In this document: positions 52,013-59,564 of the stretch, piece after piece
Layout of the letters: the number at the start of each line of letters is the position of its first letter
Position numbering within the stretch: position 1 is the stretch's first letter
NCBI GenBank assembly: GCA_022846075.1
Contig: AP025582.1
Location: forward strand, 2,418,001-2,482,000
Origin: Oscillospiraceae bacterium
GTDB lineage: Bacteria; Bacillota; Clostridia; Oscillospirales; Oscillospiraceae
Length of the DNA stretch: 64,000 nucleotides
Direction of reading: 5' to 3'
Notes under the pieces: model-generated
What the model was told of the DNA's origin: nothing
Databases searched by the model: none
Seen by the model: the letters and a program-made list of their open reading frames with translations, nothing else
Position numbers and translations under genes: made by a program

Positions 52013-52371
52013 TGAGCAACATCACCGAGAACACGGCCGCCCTGGGCGCGGCGGAGCAGGAAACCGAGGAGGAAAGCCTGGTCCTGAAATTCCGAAAGCC
52101 CTACAAGTTCGAGGGACAGGAATACACCGAGGTGGACCTGTCCGGCATGGAGGACATGACGGCCGGGGACCTGTGCGCCGTGGCCAAACTGGCCAACCGG
52201 GAACTGGGCGTGACGCCGATCCCGGAAATGACCCTGCCTTATGCCATGTATATGGCGGCCAGGGCCAGCCACAAGCCCGTGGAGTTCTTCAAGGGCATGC
52301 CCCCGGTGGAGGCCATGAAGTTGAAAAACCTGGTCACGGGTTTTCTGTACGGCGGGGATGGAGAGGAATAA
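52012..52371 (+). CDS. Tail assembly chaperone, short form (gpE/gp41-like)
   Basis: A 119-residue protein, ending GGDGEE at a normal stop. LVLKFRKPYKFEGQEYTEVDLSGMEDMTAGDL is the gpE/Mu gp41 type pattern. A slippery GGGTTTT lies nine codons before the stop and allows the longer form below. Confidence 0.87.
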   Translation: MSNITENTAALGAAEQETEEESLVLKFRKPYKFEGQEYTEVDLSGMEDMTAGDLCAVAKLANRELGVTPIPEMTLPYAMYMAARASHKPVEFFKGMPPVEAMKLKNLVTGFLYGGDGEE

Positions 52372-52547
52372 ACCCGCCGGAAATCAAAAAAGGGTGTGTT
52401 GCCCTATCTCTCCGACTGCATAGCGGCGTGGACTACTTCCTGGGCCTGCCGCTGGACGACCTGAACGACATGGCAAAGGTGGTGCTTGAAATTGGCAAAA
52501 AGCAAGGTCATGGAACTGGCCATAAAAATCGCCGGAAAGGTAGATAA
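52012..52547 (+). CDS. Tail assembly chaperone, -1 frameshift long form (gpE+E'-like)
   Basis: The predicted fusion is 111 residues of the short form plus 67 residues of the -1 frame (178 in all). The -1 frame runs SVRRGWRGINPPEIKKGCVAL...DYFLGLPLDDLNDMAKVV and overlaps the tape-measure start. The -1 frame has no start or ribosome-binding site of its own at the join. This arrangement is conserved in tailed phages. Confidence 0.75.
52338..52344 (+). promoter_or_regulatory. Slippery heptamer G_GGT_TTT
   Basis: GGGTTTT is in the exact X_XXY_YYZ phase of the chaperone frame (codons GGT 52339, TTT 52342). A -1 shift re-pairs as GGG and TTT and enters the downstream frame. Confidence 0.75.
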
Positions 52548-54783
52548 ATCCCTGGGGACCAGTACCAAGGCGGCCAACAAGCAACTGGCGACCATCCAAA
52601 AGGCGGCCAACAAAGTATCCACCACCATGACGGCGGGACTGGCGGCGATGGGGACCGGGGCCATCGCCGCCACCAAGTACCTGGCAGACCTGGGCGGAGA
52701 ATGGCAGACGGCCACCAACCAGGTGGCCGCCTCCACCGGCGCGGCCGGGAAGGAACTGGAGGGCCTGCGGGACGTTATGGAGGACGTGTACGCGGCCAAC
52801 TACGGGGACAGCGTGGCCGACGTGGGCGACGCGGTGGCCATGGTCAACCGGAACATGGCCAACCTGGACCAGAACGGATTGACGGCGGCCACCGAGGGCG
52901 CCCTGGCCCTGCGGGACGCTTTCGAGTACGACGTGGCGGAAAGCACCAGGGCGGCGGAGGCCATCCGAAAGAACTTCGGTTCCTCCGCAGAGGAGGCTTT
53001 CAGCCTGATCGCGGCCGGCGCACAAAACGGCCTGGACTACTCCGGGGAACTGATCGACACCATCAACGAGTATTCCTCCCAGTTTGCAAAACTGGGCTTT
53101 GACGCGGATGGAATGTTTAACATTCTCCAGGCGGGGGCGGACGGAACCGCCTGGAACCTGGACAAGGTGGGCGACGCCATCAAGGAGTTTTCGATCCGGG
53201 CCATTGACGGGAGCGACAGCACGATGGAGGCGTTCACGTCCCTGGGGTACAACGCGGAGAACATCATGGCCACCTTTGCCGCCGGAGGCGAGGGGGCCAA
53301 CAAAGCATTTTTTGACGTGATCAACACCCTTATGGCCGTTGACGACCAGGTGGAGCGGGACGCCCTGGGCGTGGCCCTGTTCGGCACCATGTGGGAGGAC
53401 CTGGGGACGGAGGCCATGGAGGCCATGGCCGGCGCGTCCCAGGCCGCCTACGATACCGAGGGCGCCCTGGAGAAGATCAACCAGGTCAAGTACAACGACC
53501 TGGACAGCGCGATCCAGGGGATCGGCCGCCAGATGGAGGTGGCCCTGCTGCCGGCGGCGGACGCCGTGTATCAATCCCTTATGGACAGTATGCCGGAGAT
53601 CACGGAGGCCATGGAGGAGGTGTCCCCAGTGATCGCAGAGATCGCCGGGGACTTTGCCGACTGGGCTGGCGGGGCCATTTCGGACGGCCTGCCGGTCCTG
53701 GTGGACGGGATCCGCGACTTTGCAGACTGGGCGGGCAAGGCATACGAAAAGGCCAAGCCGTTCCTGTCCTTCCTGTGGGAGCATAAGGGGACGGTGCTGG
53801 CCGTGGCGGCGGCCCTGCGGGTGCTGGGGCCGGCCATCGGCGCCGTGACCACGGCCATGAACGCATTTAAGACCGCCAAGACCTTTATGGCCCTCTTGCA
53901 ATCCTCCGGGAAAATCGCGCAAGTCACCGCAGCATTTCAGCGGTTCGGATCCATCCTGACGGGGCCGCTGGGTATCATCATCGCGGTGGCGGGGGCCATC
54001 GCCCTGCTGTATAAGAACTGGGACACCGTAAAGGCGTGGCTGGTGAATTTCGGCAACACCGTGAACCAGATCTGGACCAACTTTTCCAACATGGTGGGAA
54101 ATGCCATCGCGGCCATCGGCCAAAAATTCCCCATGCTGGGCGCGTACCTGCAGGGATGGTGGGAGAGTATCCAGGCGGCGGTGGATAACGTGAAAGCGAT
54201 TTTTCAAAATATCATCGACTTTATCAGCAACGTATTTTCCGGCAACTGGAGCGCGGCCTGGCAGAACATTGTAAACATCTTCGGAAATTTGTTCGGCATG
54301 ATCGTGAACCTGGCCAAGGCGCCGATCAACGGGGTTATTTCTGCCATTAACTGGGTTATTTCCAAGATCAACAGCATTTCCGTGACGATCCCGGACTGGG
54401 TGCCGGGCGTGGGCGGCAAAACCCTGGGCTTTAATATCCCCACGATCCCGCAACTGGCGGAGGGTGGCGTGGCCACCTCCCCAACCCTGGCGGAGATCGG
54501 CGAGGGCGGGGAACCGGAGGCCGTCATGCCCCTGTCCAAACTGGCGGCCCTGCTGGATGAATACACCAAGAAACCGAAACCGACCGGCGGCGCAGACGGC
54601 CAGGAGGGCGGCGACGGGGAAACTATCGTATTCTCCCCCGTGCTGAACTTCTACGGCAAAGCAGACCGCGAGGAGGTGGAGGAGGCCACCCGGATCTCCT
54701 TTGAGGAGTTCAAGCGCCTGTATAAGCGCCTGAAAGCGGAGGAGCGCCGGAAGAAATTCAAGCCGGAGCCTGCGATGGGGTAA
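52486..54783 (+). CDS. Tail tape measure protein
   Basis: A 765-residue tape measure that sets tail length. Helical N-terminus, tape-measure core (SVADVGDAVAMVNRNMANL...AAEAIRKNFGSSAEEAFSLI), hydrophobic segments at about 490-510 (GPLGIIIAVAGAIALLYKNW) and a Trp-rich repeat-like region (WWESIQAAVDNVKAIFQNI). TTG 52486 or ATG 52510 could start it; both lie inside the chaperone -1 frame. Confidence 0.9.
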   Translation: MKLAKSKVMELAIKIAGKVDKSLGTSTKAANKQLATIQKAANKVSTTMTAGLAAMGTGAIAATKYLADLGGEWQTATNQVAASTGAAGKELEGLRDVMEDVYAANYGDSVADVGDAVAMVNRNMANLDQNGLTAATEGALALRDAFEYDVAESTRAAEAIRKNFGSSAEEAFSLIAAGAQNGLDYSGELIDTINEYSSQFAKLGFDADGMFNILQAGADGTAWNLDKVGDAIKEFSIRAIDGSDSTMEAFTSLGYNAENIMATFAAGGEGANKAFFDVINTLMAVDDQVERDALGVALFGTMWEDLGTEAMEAMAGASQAAYDTEGALEKINQVKYNDLDSAIQGIGRQMEVALLPAADAVYQSLMDSMPEITEAMEEVSPVIAEIAGDFADWAGGAISDGLPVLVDGIRDFADWAGKAYEKAKPFLSFLWEHKGTVLAVAAALRVLGPAIGAVTTAMNAFKTAKTFMALLQSSGKIAQVTAAFQRFGSILTGPLGIIIAVAGAIALLYKNWDTVKAWLVNFGNTVNQIWTNFSNMVGNAIAAIGQKFPMLGAYLQGWWESIQAAVDNVKAIFQNIIDFISNVFSGNWSAAWQNIVNIFGNLFGMIVNLAKAPINGVISAINWVISKINSISVTIPDWVPGVGGKTLGFNIPTIPQLAEGGVATSPTLAEIGEGGEPEAVMPLSKLAALLDEYTKKPKPTGGADGQEGGDGETIVFSPVLNFYGKADREEVEEATRISFEEFKRLYKRLKAEERRKKFKPEPAMG

Positions 54784-54793
54784 GGAGGGCGCC

Positions 54794-55006
54794 ATGGAAA
54801 AGACCTATACGACGAAACAGGGCGACGCCTGGGACGCCATCGCGTTCCGGGTGTACGGCGACGTGAAATATACCGGCTTTCTCATGCAGGCCAACTTCCC
54901 GCACCTGGACACCTTCGTGTTTGACGCGGGGGTGGTCCTCCAAACGCCGGACCTGCCGGAGGACGACGACCTGGCCAACGCGCCGATCTGGAGGACCACC
55001 GCATGA
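54794..55006 (+). CDS. Tail protein X (LysM-like)
   Basis: A 70-residue P2 gpX-like protein: TTKQGDAWDAIAFRVYGDV at the start and ANAPIW at the end. It is usually at the tail-tube to baseplate junction. AAGGAGG precedes it; it overlaps gpD by ATGA. Confidence 0.85.
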   Translation: MEKTYTTKQGDAWDAIAFRVYGDVKYTGFLMQANFPHLDTFVFDAGVVLQTPDLPEDDDLANAPIWRTTA

Positions 55007-56295
55007 GGACACGGAGAGCGGAAACGGATCTGACCTGGAACGGCGCGGCCGTCACCAGCAAAATGGTGGGCTACAAGGCCACCGTGACCTATACGGACGC
55101 GGCCAGCGGCGAGGCGGACAGCCTGGAGATAAGCATGAACGACCGGGACCGCCAATGGACCACGGCGTGGATGCCGAAAACCGGGGACACCCTGACGGCC
55201 GCCATTAAGGTGTACGACTGGGAGCGGGAGGGGGACAACCGGACCCTGGACTGCGGATTTTTCATCCTGGACAATTACAGTTTTTCGTGGTGGCCAATGA
55301 CCGGGACCATTTCGGCCGTGTCGGTGCCGGCGGATAGTGCTTTCCGGGCGACGCAGCGGACCAAGACATGGGAAAAGGCCACCCTGCAGGCCATAGGAAA
55401 CGAGATCGCGGCCAGGGCGGGCATTACCCTGACCTGGGACGTGGAGGGGGAACCCATTACCGTCGAAAGCGTGGAGCAATCCGAGCAAACGGACTGCGAG
55501 TTTTATATGAGCCTGTGCGAGGAATACGGCCTTTCCATGAAGGTGTACGCCCAAAAAATCGTGGTGTACGACCGGGAGCAGTACAAGGAGCGGGACGTGG
55601 CGGGCACAATCCGGGAAAGCGAGATCGAAAGCGGTTCCTGGAATACCACCCTTGACGGGACCTATACCGGCGGGGAATACACCTACACGGACCCGAACAC
55701 CGAGGAGGAGATCAAGGTCACGGTGGGGACGGGAACCCGGATCCTGAAACAATCCGGCAAGGCCGACAACAAGGCCGACGCGGAGCGCAAGATCACGGCG
55801 GCGGTGGCCAACGCCAACCACGGCGCCACCACCCTGTCCCTGACCATCATGGGGCGGCCGGACCTGGTGGCCAGCCAGTGCGTCACCGTGGTGGGGATCG
55901 GCCGCCTCTCCGGCAAGTATTTTATCGACAGTATCACCCACACGGTGGGCGGAGGATACACCATGGACATGGAACTGTCCCTGGTGGAGGCCATGACCGA
56001 GGAAGTGATCAAGGACGCCACGGAGCGCCTGGCGGCGGTGGGCGTCATGGACAGCCCGGAATACTGGGTGCAGCATTACAAGGACGTGGCAAACCTGGAC
56101 GGCCTGATCCTGAACATGGCCACCAGGATCAAGACCAACCTGGGCGGCAGCAGTATCACCACCGTGGACGACGCCCTGGACGTGCTGACCCGCACCGGCG
56201 TGATCAACTCCCCGGACTACTGGGCCAGCAAGCACAGCGCCCTGGCGTGGCTGGATCGGCTGCTGATCAATGCCGCCAACGCCCTGACCGAGTAA
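55003..56295 (+). CDS. Baseplate hub protein (gpD late control family)
   Basis: A 430-residue P2 gpD-like hub (T4 gp27 fold): DSLEISMNDRDRQWTTAWMPKTGD, FFILDNYSF and VGIGRLSGKYFIDSITHTVGGGYTM. The C-terminal ~100 residues carry a duplicated PEYWVQHYKDVANLDGL/PDYWASKHSALAWLDRL motif, a wall-binding-like repeat. Confidence 0.88.
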   Translation: MRTRRAETDLTWNGAAVTSKMVGYKATVTYTDAASGEADSLEISMNDRDRQWTTAWMPKTGDTLTAAIKVYDWEREGDNRTLDCGFFILDNYSFSWWPMTGTISAVSVPADSAFRATQRTKTWEKATLQAIGNEIAARAGITLTWDVEGEPITVESVEQSEQTDCEFYMSLCEEYGLSMKVYAQKIVVYDREQYKERDVAGTIRESEIESGSWNTTLDGTYTGGEYTYTDPNTEEEIKVTVGTGTRILKQSGKADNKADAERKITAAVANANHGATTLSLTIMGRPDLVASQCVTVVGIGRLSGKYFIDSITHTVGGGYTMDMELSLVEAMTEEVIKDATERLAAVGVMDSPEYWVQHYKDVANLDGLILNMATRIKTNLGGSSITTVDDALDVLTRTGVINSPDYWASKHSALAWLDRLLINAANALTE

Positions 56296-56305
56296 GGAGG
56301 AACCA

Positions 56306-56698
56306 ATGAAGGGAGAAATTCGCCTGGGGAAAATATCGTCCATCGACTACGCCAAGGGCATGGCCCGGGTGGTGTACCACGAAAAGGACGACGACGTGAC
56401 GCGCCTGATCCCCCTTCTCTCCCATGAGTACAAAATGCCCCCGGTGGGGTCCCAGGTCCTTGTGGTCCACCTGTCCAACGGGACGGAGGCCGGCGTGGTC
56501 CTGGGCCGGCCGTGGAGCGAGAAGAACGCGCCGCCGGAGGGCGGGGCCACCCTGTACCGGAAGGACCTGGGGCAGAACCCCGGGGACGCCATGATCCGGT
56601 ACGACGGCAGCACCATGACCATCAAATGCACCGGGGCCATCAACATCGAGGCCGGCGGGGCCATCACCATCAACGGCGCCACCATCGACCTGAACTAA
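56306..56698 (+). CDS. Baseplate spike protein (gpV family)
   Basis: A 130-residue gpV-like OB-fold/spike protein: GKISSIDYAKGMARVVY, LSHEYKMPPVGSQVLVVHLSNG and a C-terminal beta-helix repeat (GGAITINGATIDLN). It forms the membrane-piercing tip with the PAAR protein encoded next. Confidence 0.88.
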   Translation: MKGEIRLGKISSIDYAKGMARVVYHEKDDDVTRLIPLLSHEYKMPPVGSQVLVVHLSNGTEAGVVLGRPWSEKNAPPEGGATLYRKDLGQNPGDAMIRYDGSTMTIKCTGAINIEAGGAITINGATIDLN

Positions 56699-56713
56699 AA
56701 GGAGGCGGGAACC

Positions 56714-57052
56714 ATGCCAAACGCGGCAAGACTGACGGACGCGGTGGACGGGACCACCGCCGGGGAACATTCGGGGCACGTGCCCCCACACTCCCCCGAG
56801 CCATTCACCGGGGAGATCTCCGGGGCCTGTTCCGGGGACGTGCGGGTGAACGGCCTGGCGGCCGCGACGGTGGGAAGTATCACCACCGAGCGGGACGGGT
56901 GCTGTGGATCCAGCCAGGGCGCGGTGGCGGCAGGCAGCGGAACCGTGCGGATCAACGGAAAAGCGGCGGCCCGCACCGGCGACGCCCTGGCCCCCCATAG
57001 CGGGAGCGGGACCATCACCGGAGGCAGCGCCACCGTGCGGATCGGAGGGTAA
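56714..57052 (+). CDS. PAAR-like spike tip protein
   Basis: A 112-residue Gly-rich protein with repeats such as GTVRINGKAAARTGDAL and His residues near GEHSGHVPPH, the PAAR pattern. It is expected to sharpen the spike and bind metal. Confidence 0.78.
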   Translation: MPNAARLTDAVDGTTAGEHSGHVPPHSPEPFTGEISGACSGDVRVNGLAAATVGSITTERDGCCGSSQGAVAAGSGTVRINGKAAARTGDALAPHSGSGTITGGSATVRIGG

Positions 57053-57055
57053 ACC

Positions 57056-57451
57056 ATGGCCATCGGAACACTGGGAAGAAAGATCGTTTTTGAGGTGAGC
57101 GACGACCGGGTTTTTACGTTTTCGGAAATGACCCGGGAGATCACGAGCCGGTGGGCCAACCACGAACCCCAGGGGGTCAAGCCAAAGCCGGAGTTTTTGG
57201 GCGCCGGCCTGCAGACGGCCAGCCTGACGATCACCATTTCCGCCACCCTGGGGGTCCGCCCCCGGGACGTGCTGGAGGCCATCGAGAACATGGTGGAGAA
57301 CGGCACGGCGGAAACCCTGGTGATCGGCAACAGGCCGGTGGGAAACAACCCCTTCCGCCTGACCGGATCGAGCGAAACCTGGGGCGTGGTGTATAACCGG
57401 GGCGAACTGGCCAGGGCCTCCATGACCATCAACCTGGAGGAGTATACATGA
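57056..57451 (+). CDS. Tail protein gpU-like
   Basis: A 131-residue P2 gpU-type protein: LGRKIVFEVSDDRVFTFSEM and SLTITISATLGVRPRDVLEAIENM. Its place here, after the spike, is unlike P2 order but usual in Firmicute prophages. Confidence 0.78.
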   Translation: MAIGTLGRKIVFEVSDDRVFTFSEMTREITSRWANHEPQGVKPKPEFLGAGLQTASLTITISATLGVRPRDVLEAIENMVENGTAETLVIGNRPVGNNPFRLTGSSETWGVVYNRGELARASMTINLEEYT

Positions 57452-57753
57452 ACGAAACCGGCGTTTACGACTTCAAACTGGAATACACCTTCGCTGGCGA
57501 CTACATGGCAGAACTGGACCGGCAACTGGCCCTGCTCCTGTCCACGCGGGAGGGCACCATGCCCCTGGATCGGGAGTTCGGCCTGAACATGGACTTTGTG
57601 GATATGCCGCCGGAGGTGGCCAAAAGCCTATACACGGCGGAGGTCACGGAGAAGGTGGCCAAGTTTATCCCCACGGTACGGGTCCAGGAAGTCAAATGGA
57701 GCAGCGGAGGACAAGGGAATTTAATTGCAAAGGTGGTGATCACAAGTGCCTGA
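57448..57753 (+). CDS. Baseplate wedge protein (gpW/gp25-like)
   Basis: A 101-residue gp25-like wedge protein: LLSTREGTMPLDREFGLNMDFVD is the sheath-nucleating EPR-type loop region. It overlaps its neighbours by 4-8 nt. Confidence 0.85.
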   Translation: MNETGVYDFKLEYTFAGDYMAELDRQLALLLSTREGTMPLDREFGLNMDFVDMPPEVAKSLYTAEVTEKVAKFIPTVRVQEVKWSSGGQGNLIAKVVITSA

Positions 57754-58903
57754 CGAAATGAACGCGATCAAGAGCCTGCCGGACATTTCTTTCATCGACA
57801 ACAAGGACATTGACCAGGTGCGGCAGGAAATGGTGGCGGACTATGAAAGTTTTATTTCCGAGGCCACCGGCCAGACCGTGACCCTGGAGCGGTCCAGCGT
57901 CCACCGTATGGAACTTTACGCGGCGGCGGCGCAGATCTACCAGGCCATGCAGTACATTGACCGACAGGGAAAGCAAAGTATCCTGAAATACTCCTATTCG
58001 GATTTTCTGGACAACCTGGCCATTTTTAAGGGCGTGACCCGAAACCCGGCCACGCCGGCCACCACCACCCTGCGCTTTACCCTTTCGGCGGAGCGGGACA
58101 CGGCCACCGGGATCCCCCAGGGGACCCGCGTTTCCACGGCCGGCGCCATCTACTTCGCCACGGACGTGTACGCGGAGATCCCGGCGGGGTCCACCACCGT
58201 GGACGTGCCGGCCACCTGCACGGTGGCGGGCACGGACGGAAATGGGTTCGCCGCCGGAGAACTGGCCACCATTGTGGATCCGATCCCCTACGTGGCCAGC
58301 GTGACCAACACGACAGCAACCGAGGGCGGCGCGGAGATCGAGAGCGACGACGACCTGGCGGAGCGGGTTTTCCTGGCCCCTGGGGCCTATTCTACGGCCG
58401 GACCGGAGGACGGATACCTGTACCACGCCAAGGCGTACAGCGCCGCCATAGGCGACGTGGTGGCCACCAGCAACCAGGCGGCGGGGACCGTGGACATTGT
58501 TTTCATCATGGCCGACGGCAGCACCCCGGGGGAGGAAATGATCGAGGGCCTGGAGGGATACCTGCAGGGCAAGACGATCCGGCCCATGACGGACCTGGTA
58601 CGGGTGGCCGCGCCGCAAGAGGTCACGTACACCATCAACCTGACCTATTACATCAACCGGAGCGACAGCGCCAAAGCCGTGACCATCCAGGCGGCGGTGG
58701 CCCAGGCCGTGGCGGACTATCAGACCTGGCAAAGAGCCATCGGGCGGGATATTAACCCCTCCCAACTGGTCCGCATGGTCATGGACGCGGGCGCCAAGCG
58801 CGTGACCGTGACGGCCCCCACGTACACCGCCGTGGACGCCACCAAGGTGTCCGCCCTCCAGGGGGACGCCGTGATCAGTTACGGAGGGCTGGAGGATGAT
58901 TAA
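57746..58903 (+). CDS. Baseplate assembly protein J
   Basis: A 385-residue gpJ-like wedge protein: FLDNLAIFKGVTRNPATPATTTLRF, GTRVSTAGAIYFATD, AGELATIVDPIPYVASVTNTT and ESDDDLAERV are family blocks. GTG start; overlaps gpI by 8 nt. Confidence 0.9.
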   Translation: MPDEMNAIKSLPDISFIDNKDIDQVRQEMVADYESFISEATGQTVTLERSSVHRMELYAAAAQIYQAMQYIDRQGKQSILKYSYSDFLDNLAIFKGVTRNPATPATTTLRFTLSAERDTATGIPQGTRVSTAGAIYFATDVYAEIPAGSTTVDVPATCTVAGTDGNGFAAGELATIVDPIPYVASVTNTTATEGGAEIESDDDLAERVFLAPGAYSTAGPEDGYLYHAKAYSAAIGDVVATSNQAAGTVDIVFIMADGSTPGEEMIEGLEGYLQGKTIRPMTDLVRVAAPQEVTYTINLTYYINRSDSAKAVTIQAAVAQAVADYQTWQRAIGRDINPSQLVRMVMDAGAKRVTVTAPTYTAVDATKVSALQGDAVISYGGLEDD

Positions 58904-59549
58904 ACTTTCCGGGAGCCGGTTCACGGACATTATGCCGGACAACCTGGCCAGCCAGGTGGAAACCCAGGCTTTCGCCTACGCGGTGGGGCGGCAGATCGAA
59001 AAACTGTGCGCCTACTCCGACGCGGCAAGGACCTACGCGGCCATAGCGACCATGCCGGAGTGGCTGCTGGACTATATGGCCGTAGAACTTCGCACCCCGT
59101 CCTATGATGAAAACTATTCCCTGAAAACCAAACGGGCGCTGATCCAGGGGTCCCTCCTGTTTTACACGCAGATGGGGACACCGGCGGCGGTGAACCGGAT
59201 CATTGAAACCATCTTTGAAACCGGGTACATCGAGGAATGGTACGAGTATGACGGGGATCCCCACCACTTCCGCGCCTACGTAGGCGACGGCGGAGAGGTG
59301 GGGCCGGGGGAACTGGAGGAGTTCCGGCGGGTCCTGTCCTCCGTCAAGCGCCTTTCGTCGTGGCTGGATGATATTATCACGATCACAGCCATGGACCCGG
59401 ATATGGTGACGTTTACGGGGACCATGGGGAAGGGCTACACGTCCACACCCCTGCCGGAGGCGGCGGTGGACTACCACCTGGAGGACATGATCCGAGCGGG
59501 CGGAACATTCGGCACCATTACACAAACCGCCATCCCGGCGGCAATCTAA
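58896..59549 (+). CDS. Tail protein I
   Basis: A 217-residue P2 gpI-like baseplate protein linking the wedge to the fibres: MPDNLASQVETQAFAYAVGRQ, WLLDYMAVELRTPSYDENY and GTPAAVNRIIETIFETGYIEEWYEYD. Confidence 0.88.
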   Translation: MIKLSGSRFTDIMPDNLASQVETQAFAYAVGRQIEKLCAYSDAARTYAAIATMPEWLLDYMAVELRTPSYDENYSLKTKRALIQGSLLFYTQMGTPAAVNRIIETIFETGYIEEWYEYDGDPHHFRAYVGDGGEVGPGELEEFRRVLSSVKRLSSWLDDIITITAMDPDMVTFTGTMGKGYTSTPLPEAAVDYHLEDMIRAGGTFGTITQTAIPAAI

Positions 59550-59564
59550 ACAGGAGGAAAACCC

